Assembly (NCBI GenBank): GCA_964450725.1
Contig: CAYVGO010000041.1
Coordinates: 1-20,369, forward strand
From: CAYVGO01 sp964450725
GTDB taxonomy: Bacteria > Bacteroidota > Bacteroidia > Bacteroidales > UBA932
Direction of reading: 5' to 3'
Length of the DNA stretch: 20,369 nucleotides
This document shows, piece by piece, positions 6,139-13,584 of the stretch. A program made the translations under genes and the position numbers. The notes beneath the pieces were generated by a model that was not told the DNA's origin, searched no databases, and saw only the letters and a program-made list of their open reading frames with translations. Numbering within the stretch: position 1 is the first letter of the stretch; every line of letters begins with the position of its first letter.

Positions 6139-7770
6139 TTATCCTTTGTTTAGAGCCTTTAAATGGAGTATTGCCTTGATAAAAGCCACAAAAATAGGGT
6201 GGGGGTGCTCTACAGTGCTTTTAAGTTCCGGGTGAAACTGTACCCCGATAAAAAACGGATGTACTTTATGTGGCAGTTCTATAATTTCAACCAAGTTGGT
6301 GTCGGGGTTTATTCCTGATATAACCAACCCCTTGTCAATCAGTTCTTGGACATAAAGATTATTAAGTTCATATCGATGTCGATGTCGCTCTTCAATCAAG
6401 GTTGTGTTATAGATTTTATGAGCTAACGTGTTTTTTTTGATTTCACATTTATAAGCCCCCAATCTCATGGTTCCCCCCTTGACGGTTAATTTTTTTTGGT
6501 CTTCCATAAGGTCAATTATGGGAATTGATGTATTGGTGGAAATTTCGGTAGATGCAGCATCTGCATATCCTAAAACATTACGGGCAAATTCAACGACAGC
6601 CACCTGCATTCCAAGACAAATTCCAAAGAATGGTATTTGTTGTGTTCTGGCAAATTCAGCAGCAATGATTTTACCGTCAATCCCCCTTTCTCCAAATCCG
6701 GGTGCTACCATAATTCCTTCACATCCGGCCAATAGTTGTCCTACGTTTTCTTTGGTGATAGATTCACTGTGTACGGTTTTTACAATGACTTTACACTGAT
6801 TTTCGGCTCCGGCATGTACAAAAGATTCCAAAATTGATTTGTAAGCATCTTGTAATTCTATATATTTACCCACCAATGCGACTGTTACTTCGGCTGTAGG
6901 TGTAAATAATTTATCTAAAAACTTATTCCAAGTATCTAAGTTAGGTTTTTTAGGTATGTAATTTTCAAGTTCTAAGTTTTTCAGTACAACATCATCTAAT
7001 TTTTCTTCACTAATGGCTAATGGCACTGCATAAATACTCTTGGCATCAATGGCTTCAATTACCGCATTAATTTTCACATTACAAAAGAGTGCAATTTTTT
7101 TACGAATATCTGGAGTAAGTTTATGCTCAGACCTGCAAACAATAATATCGGGCTGTACCCCATTTTGTTGTAACATTCTGACACTATGCTGCGTCGGCTT
7201 GGTCTTTAATTCTTTTGCCGCATTCAGATAAGGAATCAGCGTTAAGTGAATGACCGTACAATCAGATTCATCTTGTTCCCATTGTAATTGACGAATAGCT
7301 TCTATAAAAGGTAAAGATTCTATATCTCCTACCGTTCCACCGATTTCAGAAATAACAATATCGTACTCTCCTGTTTTGCTTAAGAGTAACATACGACGTT
7401 TTATTTCATCGGTAATATGAGGGATAATTTGCACGGTTTTTCCTAAATATGCTCCCTCACGTTCTTTCTTTATAACCGTTTGATAGATTTTTCCGGTAGT
7501 AACATTATTGTTTCGAGAAGTAGGAATATTTAGAAAACGCTCGTAATGTCCTAAATCAAGGTCGGTTTCCGTACCGTCATCCGTAACATAACACTCTCCG
7601 TGTTCATAAGGATTTAAAGTTCCCGGGTCAATATTGATGTAGGGGTCGAATTTCTGAATAGTAACACGTAAGCCTCTGGCTTGTAATAATTTTGCGAGAG
7701 ATGCGGAGATAATACCTTTTCCTAAAGATGAAGTTACACCACCAAGCACAAAAATGTTTTTAGTCTTCAT
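6139..7770 (-). CDS. pyrG: CTP synthase
   Basis: Glutamine-dependent amination of UTP to CTP, cytosolic, 543 residues, the normal family size. The synthetase domain starts with FVLGGVTSSLGKG (7-19; P-loop) and contains EIGGTVGDIESLPF (142-155). The class-I glutamine amidotransferase domain has PGFGERG (357-363), nucleophile Cys385 in GICLGMQ, and His513/Glu515 in QFHPEL. The open frame extends 44 codons upstream to 7902. I chose the ATG at 7768-7770 because MKTKNIFVLGG is where family homology begins and because a TACCTTTG box at 7793-7800 would fall inside the longer version. It is followed at 4 bases by the DUF3791 cassette. Confidence 0.97.
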   Translation of the reverse strand: MKTKNIFVLGGVTSSLGKGIISASLAKLLQARGLRVTIQKFDPYINIDPGTLNPYEHGECYVTDDGTETDLDLGHYERFLNIPTSRNNNVTTGKIYQTVIKKEREGAYLGKTVQIIPHITDEIKRRMLLLSKTGEYDIVISEIGGTVGDIESLPFIEAIRQLQWEQDESDCTVIHLTLIPYLNAAKELKTKPTQHSVRMLQQNGVQPDIIVCRSEHKLTPDIRKKIALFCNVKINAVIEAIDAKSIYAVPLAISEEKLDDVVLKNLELENYIPKKPNLDTWNKFLDKLFTPTAEVTVALVGKYIELQDAYKSILESFVHAGAENQCKVIVKTVHSESITKENVGQLLAGCEGIMVAPGFGERGIDGKIIAAEFARTQQIPFFGICLGMQVAVVEFARNVLGYADAASTEISTNTSIPIIDLMEDQKKLTVKGGTMRLGAYKCEIKKNTLAHKIYNTTLIEERHRHRYELNNLYVQELIDKGLVISGINPDTNLVEIIELPHKVHPFFIGVQFHPELKSTVEHPHPIFVAFIKAILHLKALNKG

Positions 7771-7792
7771 ATTTGCTTTTATAATTGAATTA

Positions 7793-7800
7793 CAAAGGTA
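7793..7800 (-). promoter_or_regulatory. -7 box (TACCTTTG) of pyrG
   Basis: TACCTTTG on the minus strand, 22 bp upstream of the chosen pyrG ATG. It is identical to the boxes of the porin and ricT genes. No good TTTG -33 partner is visible. Confidence 0.6.
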
Positions 7801-7819
7801 GTGATTTTTTAGGTTTACG

Positions 7820-7851
7820 ATTGTGTATGTTTTGAAAAAAATATACATTTG
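7820..7851 (+). promoter_or_regulatory. Promoter of the DUF62 gene (ATTG - 20 bp - TACATTTG)
   Basis: TACATTTG at 7844-7851 fits TAnnTTTG, with ATTG at 7820-7823 as a near-consensus -33 box at 20-bp spacing. It lies 40 bp before the ATG at 7892, in the divergent region shared with pyrG. Confidence 0.55.
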
Positions 7852-7891
7852 CAAGAATGAATAAGTTACGTCTATTTTTCTGATTTTGACA

Positions 7892-8650
7892 ATGACAACC
7901 ATAACATTAACTTCTGATTTTGGGGATAGTGAAGTCTATACGGCAGCATTGAAAGGAGAGTTGTTGTCAAACTGTGAAAAAATATCTATTGTTGATGTTT
8001 CTCATAAAATAAGACGTAACAATATTGCTCAGGCTGCTTTTATGTTGCGTTGTACTTATTCTTTTTTCCCGATAAATACTATCCATTTTATTCTTGTCGG
8101 AGATTTTGAAATAAAAGATTCTTATTGGATTGCTAAGGTTGAGCAACATTATTTTATTGCTAAAAACTTTACTACTCTTTCTTTCATGTTTTCCACTTCT
8201 GAAAAAGTCGTAATGATTGCACAGATGAGCAATGTAAAGTCTTTTGAAATAGTTAAAATATTAACTTTGCAAGAAGCATCAATACCATTTGATCCAACAC
8301 TGTTTAATGAAAAGAGAAAACATACTTTTCTTCAACCTATACTTACGCAAGAAAATAGTGAAATAAAAATCAAGGGGCATGTACTTTACTTTACGGTCAA
8401 CGGAGATGCCATGACTAATATCAGACAAGAGATGTTCAGCCAAATCAATAAGTCATTAAAAGTCATGTATGTCAACTCAAAAGAACATTGTATCTACGAA
8501 GTTACGAAAGAGGAGCATAAAATTCAAGACGGGAAATTATATGCTCAATTTAATGCTTACGGATTATTGGAAGTTTGTATGAAAAATACCTCAATTCGTC
8601 AGTTTTTGGGATTAGAATTAATATCTTCTACCGTAACATTGATATTTTGA
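7892..8650 (+). CDS. SAM hydrolase / DUF62-family protein, degenerate at the active site
   Basis: 252 residues. The N-terminus ITLTSDFGDSEVYTAALKGELL (4-25) and VDVSHKIRRNNIAQAAFML (34-52) match the SAM hydroxide adenosyltransferase (DUF62) fold. However, the canonical VDPGVGTxR motif, which carries the catalytic Asp and Arg, reads VGDFEIKD at 69-76. The usual PDNG loop reads AKNFTTL at 90-96. A C-terminal beta domain follows (KIKGHVLYFTVNGDAMTNI), including the substrate-contact N/D-G-D-A-xTNI block of this family. Bacteroidota members often lack VDPGVG, from memory, so a changed rather than absent function is possible. I start at ATG 7892 rather than the in-frame TTG two codons earlier. It converges on comF with a 1-bp gap. 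Confidence 0.8.
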   Translation: MTTITLTSDFGDSEVYTAALKGELLSNCEKISIVDVSHKIRRNNIAQAAFMLRCTYSFFPINTIHFILVGDFEIKDSYWIAKVEQHYFIAKNFTTLSFMFSTSEKVVMIAQMSNVKSFEIVKILTLQEASIPFDPTLFNEKRKHTFLQPILTQENSEIKIKGHVLYFTVNGDAMTNIRQEMFSQINKSLKVMYVNSKEHCIYEVTKEEHKIQDGKLYAQFNAYGLLEVCMKNTSIRQFLGLELISSTVTLIF

Positions 8651-8651
8651 C

Positions 8652-9326
8652 TTACAAAGTTGTACCCGCAGTCACAACAGAGACTTTAATTTCCGGCACA
8701 TTCTCCAAAGCGTGTAAACAAGCACGCAATGTAGCACCTGTTGTAAGGATGTCATCAATAAGTAAAATGTGTTGGTTGCGATATTGCAAAGCAGTATCTG
8801 TAATTTGAAAAACATTTTGCACGGAAACCTCCCGTTCAGCGGCGCTCTTTTTTGTTTGAGAAATCTGATGTTTTGTTTTATATAGAAGATTTTCAACAAT
8901 GGGTTTGTCAACATATTGCTTGACCCCTTTGGCAATCCACAAACATTGATTATAACCTCTCAGTTTTTCTTTTTTTGGATGTAAGGGTACGGGAATAATA
9001 CAATCTATAGATTTTGAAAATGGATACTTTGTAATAATTTGCCCTATCATTTGTCCTAAAAATAATCCAATTTCCGGTTGATTATGGTATTTTAAATGAT
9101 GGATTAATGTGCTATACTCACTATTTTTATCATAATAAAAAACGGAAAATAGGTTTTTCACACATGCCAATCCATATAATTTTTCTTCAATATGAGTAGT
9201 GCCATCCCCGTTATTTACGTAAGGTATGTCTATATGACAATAAGTACACAAAAAAGAATGTTTATCTGTAGTACGATAGCCACAGATTATACACCGACGA
9301 GGAAACAGTAACTCAGATAACCACAT
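8652..9326 (-). CDS. comF: ComF-family phosphoribosyltransferase-like protein
   Basis: 224 residues, cytosolic. An N-terminal zinc-ribbon-like four-cysteine cluster (C12, C15, C27, C30) is followed by a PRTase fold: VPLHPKKEKLRGYNQ at about 113-127 and the PRPP loop ILLIDDILTTGATL at 187-200. ComF relatives (ComFC, GntX) act in DNA uptake in competent bacteria; in Bacteroidota the role is unclear. It is the last gene of ricT-gldH-trmB-comF, and its ATG overlaps the trmB stop by one base (TAATG). Confidence 0.93.
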   Translation of the reverse strand: MWLSELLFPRRCIICGYRTTDKHSFLCTYCHIDIPYVNNGDGTTHIEEKLYGLACVKNLFSVFYYDKNSEYSTLIHHLKYHNQPEIGLFLGQMIGQIITKYPFSKSIDCIIPVPLHPKKEKLRGYNQCLWIAKGVKQYVDKPIVENLLYKTKHQISQTKKSAAEREVSVQNVFQITDTALQYRNQHILLIDDILTTGATLRACLHALENVPEIKVSVVTAGTTL

Positions 9327-10072
9327 TATTGGACTTTTTCTTTTTTAGAGTTATAACGTTCAAATACAGTTTCATCAAAATTTGACGGTTCTACAAATTC
9401 TACACTATTTTCTAATCCGAATTGAAGATAAGTAATATTTTTCCCACGCTCTACAAACAACTTTTCAAAAGCGGTTTGTACTTTTAAAATGCTATCATAG
9501 CGGTCAATTTCAGGATAAAGATTATCTGTAGAAATATACATCGGCAGATTGTTTTCAGATACCAATGCCTTTGTATAGTAATGCAACATTTGAGAATCTG
9601 TCTTTAAATGAATGGTTGCATTCTTTTTTAATATACCGCTATAACGTTTTAAAAACAGGGGAGAAGTTAATCTTTTCCTTGATTTTTTTGGTTGAGGGTC
9701 AGGAAAAGTAAGCCAGATTTCATCAATCTCATTTTCGCCAAACAGTGCAGTCAAACATTCAATTTTAGAGCGAACAAAAGCCAAGTTAGTCAGATTTTCC
9801 TCCATTCCGGTCTTGGCCCCTCTCCATATCCGAGCCCCTTTAATATCAATTCCTATAAAATTTTTGAGAGGATATTGCCGTGAAAGTGCTACAGCATATT
9901 CACCTTTTCCACAACCTAACTCTAAAACAACAGGATTTGTATTGCCAAAAACAATTTCACGCCATTGACCTTTTAAAGAAAAATCAGAAGTGAAAAGTTC
10001 TTTGAATGAGGGTTGAAAGAGATTAGTAAAAGTTTCGTTTTCTTGAAACCGTCGGAACTTATTCTTCCCCAT
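9326..10072 (-). CDS. trmB: tRNA (guanine-N7-)-methyltransferase
   Basis: SAM-dependent enzyme that methylates G46 of the tRNA variable loop, 248 residues. The SAM-binding motif is VVLELGCGKGEYAVALS at 48-64, with acidic loop GIDIKGARIWRGAK at 74-87. The TrmB signature FPDPQPKKSRKRL is at 123-135, and the C-terminal TAFEKLFVERGKNITYLQFG is typical of the family. The start overlaps the gldH end by 14 bp and the stop overlaps the comF start, so the four genes form one operon. Confidence 0.95.
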   Translation of the reverse strand: MGKNKFRRFQENETFTNLFQPSFKELFTSDFSLKGQWREIVFGNTNPVVLELGCGKGEYAVALSRQYPLKNFIGIDIKGARIWRGAKTGMEENLTNLAFVRSKIECLTALFGENEIDEIWLTFPDPQPKKSRKRLTSPLFLKRYSGILKKNATIHLKTDSQMLHYYTKALVSENNLPMYISTDNLYPEIDRYDSILKVQTAFEKLFVERGKNITYLQFGLENSVEFVEPSNFDETVFERYNSKKEKVQ

Positions 10073-10547
10073 TACCTTCCTCTTCTTTATATAAAACTAA
10101 AGATATATCTCTGATACCTTGCAGTTTATTGGTTCTCATACCATGGGTTACAGAAATCTGATAAGTTCCTGACACAGGAAAGATAATTTCTTTTCTATAT
10201 TGAAGATCACAACTCCACAAATTACTGCCCTTGTTCCCTATCCATTCGCCATAAGCATTGGCAAGTAAGTATTCTACCGTATCTACGATGTTTAAACCGT
10301 CAGGCATTGTGGTCTGTATTAAAAGAAAAAGATTGGAGTAAGGATATGCAGAGGTATGCCGAAGTAGAAAGTTTAATTTGTGACGTTCTATTGTGTCCGT
10401 CACCGGAAATTCAAAGGAAGCACTTTCTATAACATCCCATTGTTCGTCATTAAAGGCTACAGTTTCAGAATAAACTACATTGGTAGAGCAACTGTAACAT
10501 ACTCCGCAAAAGAAAAAAATAACCAGCCATTGTGAAAATTTAGTCAT
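10059..10547 (-). CDS. gldH: Gliding motility lipoprotein GldH
   Basis: 162 residues from the chosen start. MTKFSQWLVIFFFCGVCYSCS is a lipoprotein signal with the lipid-modified cysteine at 20 (YSC-S). The body contains VYSETVAFNDEQWDVIESASFEFPVTDT, typical of GldH, and YGEWIGNKGSNLWSCDLQYRKEIIFP-like segments. The frame extends 28 codons further into ricT, but a start at 10547 leaves the normal signal peptide intact and places the ATG 4 bases after the ricT stop. GldH is required for gliding in Flavobacterium. In Bacteroidales it is kept beside ricT in non-gliding species, so motility cannot be concluded from it. Confidence 0.88.
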   Translation of the reverse strand: MTKFSQWLVIFFFCGVCYSCSTNVVYSETVAFNDEQWDVIESASFEFPVTDTIERHKLNFLLRHTSAYPYSNLFLLIQTTMPDGLNIVDTVEYLLANAYGEWIGNKGSNLWSCDLQYRKEIIFPVSGTYQISVTHGMRTNKLQGIRDISLVLYKEEEGNGEE

Positions 10548-10551
10548 ATAC

Positions 10552-11667
10552 TTATTTTCGATTTTTTCGATTCTTTTTTCTTTTGTCAAATCTCGTAATA
10601 CTTTCTGACCCTGCAGCATTCTGAAAATCATTGGTGGGTTTGATGTTTATTGCATCTTGCTCTATTAAAGACGTTACCTTAATTCCTTTTTGATTTAATG
10701 ATATAATTTCATTCACCCTATCTACCGGAATTGCCGTAAGGTTGGTCATTGCATTTCGGTCGAACCCATACCACATTAATTTTCTATGAGTATCTGTTTT
10801 AAAGTGATAGGCATCGCCATCAACGGTTTGCAATGCAATATTGGTTTTTGGGAAACCTTTTTGTGCATCTAAATATACAGCATATTCAAAATTAAGGCAA
10901 CATTTCAATTTTCCACATTGTCCAGCTAATTTTTGCTGGTTAAGAGAAAGATCTTGCACTTTGGCGTTGGTAGTCGTAACGGTAGAAAAAGCGTTTAACC
11001 ACTTTGCACAACACATTTCTCGTCCGCAAGAACCAATACCGCCGACTCTTCCCGCTTCTTGTCGTACGCCAATCTGCTTCATCTCCACTCGAATTTTAAA
11101 TTCTTGGGCTAAAATGATGATTAATTCGCGAAAATCGACTCGCTCTTCGGCAATGTAATAAAAGATAGCCTTACTTCCATCAGCTTGATATTCAATATCA
11201 GCAATTTTCATCTGTAGTTTTAACTTATCGCAAATCTTTCTTGTTTTTATCATTACATCGTGTTCTAACAGAATAGTGTTGTGCCATTTTTCCACATCTT
11301 GCGGTTTGGCTTTACGATAAATTTTTTTAAACTCGTATTGCGAAGGGTTGATTCTATAACGTAACATTTGTTTGGTTACCAATTCTCCCGTTAATAATAC
11401 AACGCCAATATCATACCCCGGTACAGCTTCAACTACCACAATATCACCTTCAGATAACTGATTAATTTCATTATTATGTAAATAATATCCCTTACGAGTA
11501 TTTTTGAATCTTACTTCGACATACTGCTTGGTAGAATCCATATCTTTAAGCCAATTCCATGCATCTAATTTTGCTGCGTGTTTTACTCCGCAACATTCGG
11601 AACAATGCCCTTCTTGGTCACAAACGATTTTACAGCCTCGTGAATATATTAAATTATTTTCTGACAT
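10552..11667 (-). CDS. ricT: PSP1-domain protein, RicT/YaaT family
   Basis: 371 residues. Cysteine clusters are prominent: C12, C16, C22, C25, C26 at the N-terminus, and the PSP1 signatures GGIGSCGREMCCAKWL (209-224) and LAGQCGKLKCCLNFEYAVY (247-265). In Bacillus, RicT (YaaT) works with RicA and RicF as an iron-sulfur complex that influences RNase Y-dependent mRNA processing; the role in Bacteroidota is not established. The C-terminus is a basic tail rich in K/R/N. It heads the operon with gldH, trmB and comF, and TACCTTTG lies 32 bp before its ATG. Confidence 0.93.
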   Translation of the reverse strand: MSENNLIYSRGCKIVCDQEGHCSECCGVKHAAKLDAWNWLKDMDSTKQYVEVRFKNTRKGYYLHNNEINQLSEGDIVVVEAVPGYDIGVVLLTGELVTKQMLRYRINPSQYEFKKIYRKAKPQDVEKWHNTILLEHDVMIKTRKICDKLKLQMKIADIEYQADGSKAIFYYIAEERVDFRELIIILAQEFKIRVEMKQIGVRQEAGRVGGIGSCGREMCCAKWLNAFSTVTTTNAKVQDLSLNQQKLAGQCGKLKCCLNFEYAVYLDAQKGFPKTNIALQTVDGDAYHFKTDTHRKLMWYGFDRNAMTNLTAIPVDRVNEIISLNQKGIKVTSLIEQDAINIKPTNDFQNAAGSESITRFDKRKKNRKNRK

Positions 11668-11699
11668 TATTTTGTTTTGAATTTATTTGATTCATAACG

Positions 11700-11707
11700 C
11701 AAAGGTA
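11700..11707 (-). promoter_or_regulatory. -7 box (TACCTTTG) of the ricT-gldH-trmB-comF operon
   Basis: An exact TACCTTTG on the minus strand, upstream of ricT in the 252-bp divergent spacer shared with rfbD. The rest of that spacer (11708-11840) shows no further recognisable element. Confidence 0.6.
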
Positions 11708-11843
11708 AAAAATATAATTGAGAAAATTGAAGATAATGTAACATCTAAGCCAATCAATAGGTTGAACGATTTTGATTGTATATTTTATTCCAAACAAGAA
11801 AGTGCGAATCACTATTCTCTGCAAGATTTTCTAAATCAATTTC

Positions 11844-11873
11844 TTTGAGTCCGAATAAATTTCAATAACTTTG
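11844..11873 (+). promoter_or_regulatory. Promoter of rfbD (TTTG - 18 bp - TAACTTTG)
   Basis: TTTG at 11844-11847 and TAACTTTG at 11866-11873 match both Bacteroidota promoter boxes, with 18 bp between them. It lies 46 bp before the ATG. This is the best two-box promoter in the window. Confidence 0.65.
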
Positions 11874-11919
11874 CTTTCTTATCAAGTTTTACTCATGTAA
11901 TTTAAATATTTCAATAGTT

Positions 11920-12780
11920 ATGAATATTCTTATCACCGGTGGAAATGGACAGTTGGGGTCAGAAATGAAAGACATTGCTAAAGTGTTCTCTTTACATCAA
12001 TGGTTTTTCACCGATATTGACAACTTGGACATTACTAATCTTGAAGATATTACCAAATATTGCCATAACAATACCATTGATTTAATGATTAACTGTGCTG
12101 CTTATACTCAGGTTGACAAAGCGGAGCAAGAGAAAGAAATTGCTCGGATGGTGAATGGTGTAGCGGTAGAAAACTTAGTCAAAGTGGCACGAGAAAGAGA
12201 CATTCCGATAATACATATTTCGACTGATTATGTTTTTGATGGCAAAAATTATTTTCCTTATCCGGAAGATTTTCCGATTGCTCCTTTGTCCGTTTATGGC
12301 ATTACAAAGGCTCAAGGTGAGCAAGCCCTTTTACCATATGAAAAGGGAGTGATTATCAGAACGGCTTGGGTTTACTCGTCTTATGGTAATAATTTTCTTA
12401 AAACCATTTTAAGATTGGCAAAAGAACGAGATTGTTTGACTATTGTAGCAGACCAAGCGGGTACTCCCACTTACGCAAAAGATTTGGCAGATGTAGTATG
12501 GAAAATGAGTCAGTATATACAATCTTCCCGAAACAACGATTACGCAGGGATATATCATTTTACGAATGAGGGAATATGTAGTTGGTATGACTTTGCAATG
12601 GAAATTGTCTCACAACAAGAATTATCTTGTAAAGTATTGCCAATTACTACTGCCGATTATCCTACTCCGGCAAAGCGACCTTCATATTCAGTGTTAGATA
12701 AAACCAAAATAAAGAAATTCCTGAATATTGAAATTCCTCATTGGAAATCAAGTGTAAAAGAATGTTTGAAGAAAATGTGA
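11920..12780 (+). CDS. rfbD: dTDP-4-dehydrorhamnose reductase
   Basis: Last step of dTDP-L-rhamnose synthesis (NADPH-dependent), 286 residues, the normal size. It is an extended short-chain dehydrogenase: the NADP-binding GGNGQLG is at 7-13, STDYVFDG at 101-108, and the catalytic Tyr126/Lys130 pair lies in YGITK. GTPTYAKDLADVVW and the C-terminal RPSYSVLDKTKI are the RmlD signature blocks. It stands alone: the usual rfbA/B/C partners are not in the window. It is convergent with the IspD-like gene, 32 bp apart. Confidence 0.93.
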   Translation: MNILITGGNGQLGSEMKDIAKVFSLHQWFFTDIDNLDITNLEDITKYCHNNTIDLMINCAAYTQVDKAEQEKEIARMVNGVAVENLVKVARERDIPIIHISTDYVFDGKNYFPYPEDFPIAPLSVYGITKAQGEQALLPYEKGVIIRTAWVYSSYGNNFLKTILRLAKERDCLTIVADQAGTPTYAKDLADVVWKMSQYIQSSRNNDYAGIYHFTNEGICSWYDFAMEIVSQQELSCKVLPITTADYPTPAKRPSYSVLDKTKIKKFLNIEIPHWKSSVKECLKKM

Positions 12781-12812
12781 AAATAGCCGTTATTGTATTG
12801 CTTTCACGCTCT

Positions 12813-13523
12813 TTATTCTGCTATTTGGATAAGAAGTTTTTCTACTAATGCAAAGTCTGTCGAATGTGTAACTTTGATGTTGTTAGTTTCTCCTGGAACA
12901 ATCGCAATTTTCTCATCAGGTAAATAGTAGCGAATCATCCCGCAATCATCTGTTGGGAGAAAGTCCGCATTTTCATTCGCCTTTTCATATGCAGTTCTGA
13001 TAGTTTTGAGTCGAAATCCTTGTGGTGTTTGAATACTCATTAACCTCTCTCTTGACGGAATATCAACTATAAAATTATCTGTACTTTTCACCAATATGGT
13101 GTCTGTTGTAGAAATGGCAGGTGTTGCCGCATTGTGATTTTCTAATGCCTGTAAAACATTCAAAATCAGTTGTTGGCTCACTAAAGGGCGTACCCCGTCA
13201 TGAATTAAAATATTACTATTTTCATTCTCGTTTTTACAATACTGTAAAGCCTCATAGGTAGATAAATAACGTTCTTTTCCTCCGGGAATTACAGTTTCAA
13301 CTTTTTGTAAGCGGTAATCAGTAACAATCTTATGTACTCTCTCGATATGAAGTGAAGGAGCAACAATAATAATCTTATCTATTGGGGCTGATTGATGAAA
13401 AGTATGGATAGCATGTGCCAATAGAGGCATTTTTCCAACAGTAATAAATTGTTTTGGGGTACTGTTTCCGGTTCTTACTCCCATGCCTCCCGCAAGGATA
13501 ACAGCTATGTTGCATTTTAGCAT
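12813..13523 (-). CDS. ispD: IspD/TarI-family cytidylyltransferase
   Basis: 236 residues. The CTP-binding loop LAGGMGVRTGNSTPKQF spans 10-26, with the conserved Arg17 and Lys24. ILIHDGVRPLVS is the metal/CTP segment, and SRERLMSIQTPQGF keeps an Arg eight residues before TPQ, as in IspD. ETNNIKVTHSTDFALVEKLL closes the fold. The most common role is MEP cytidylyltransferase of isoprenoid synthesis, but ribitol-phosphate cytidylyltransferases (TarI/Bcs1) share these motifs, so the substrate is uncertain. It follows the DUF4301 gene after a 61-bp gap with a hairpin. Confidence 0.85.
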   Translation of the reverse strand: MLKCNIAVILAGGMGVRTGNSTPKQFITVGKMPLLAHAIHTFHQSAPIDKIIIVAPSLHIERVHKIVTDYRLQKVETVIPGGKERYLSTYEALQYCKNENENSNILIHDGVRPLVSQQLILNVLQALENHNAATPAISTTDTILVKSTDNFIVDIPSRERLMSIQTPQGFRLKTIRTAYEKANENADFLPTDDCGMIRYYLPDEKIAIVPGETNNIKVTHSTDFALVEKLLIQIAE

Positions 13524-13545
13524 AAATCAATAAAGTTTAGTGTGA

Positions 13546-13580
13546 AAAAGAAGAAGAAAATGTTGTTTACTTCTTCTTTT
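13546..13580 (-). terminator. Hairpin terminator of the DUF4301 gene
   Basis: AAAAGAAGAAG at 13546-13556 pairs with CTTCTTCTTTT at 13570-13580. Three further A/T pairs follow after one mismatch, around a 5-base loop. It starts 4 bases after the DUF4301 stop codon, and on the minus-strand transcript its 3' arm ends in a run of U. It would separate DUF4301 from the IspD-like gene. Confidence 0.6.
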
Positions 13581-13584
13581 CCTT

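Noticed and set aside
7771..7902. 44-codon N-terminal extension of pyrG
   Set aside because: It has no family homology, overlaps the divergent DUF62 gene start and contains the likely pyrG -7 box.
10548..10631. 28-codon upstream extension of gldH
   Set aside because: It overlaps ricT and would bury the lipoprotein signal peptide inside the protein.
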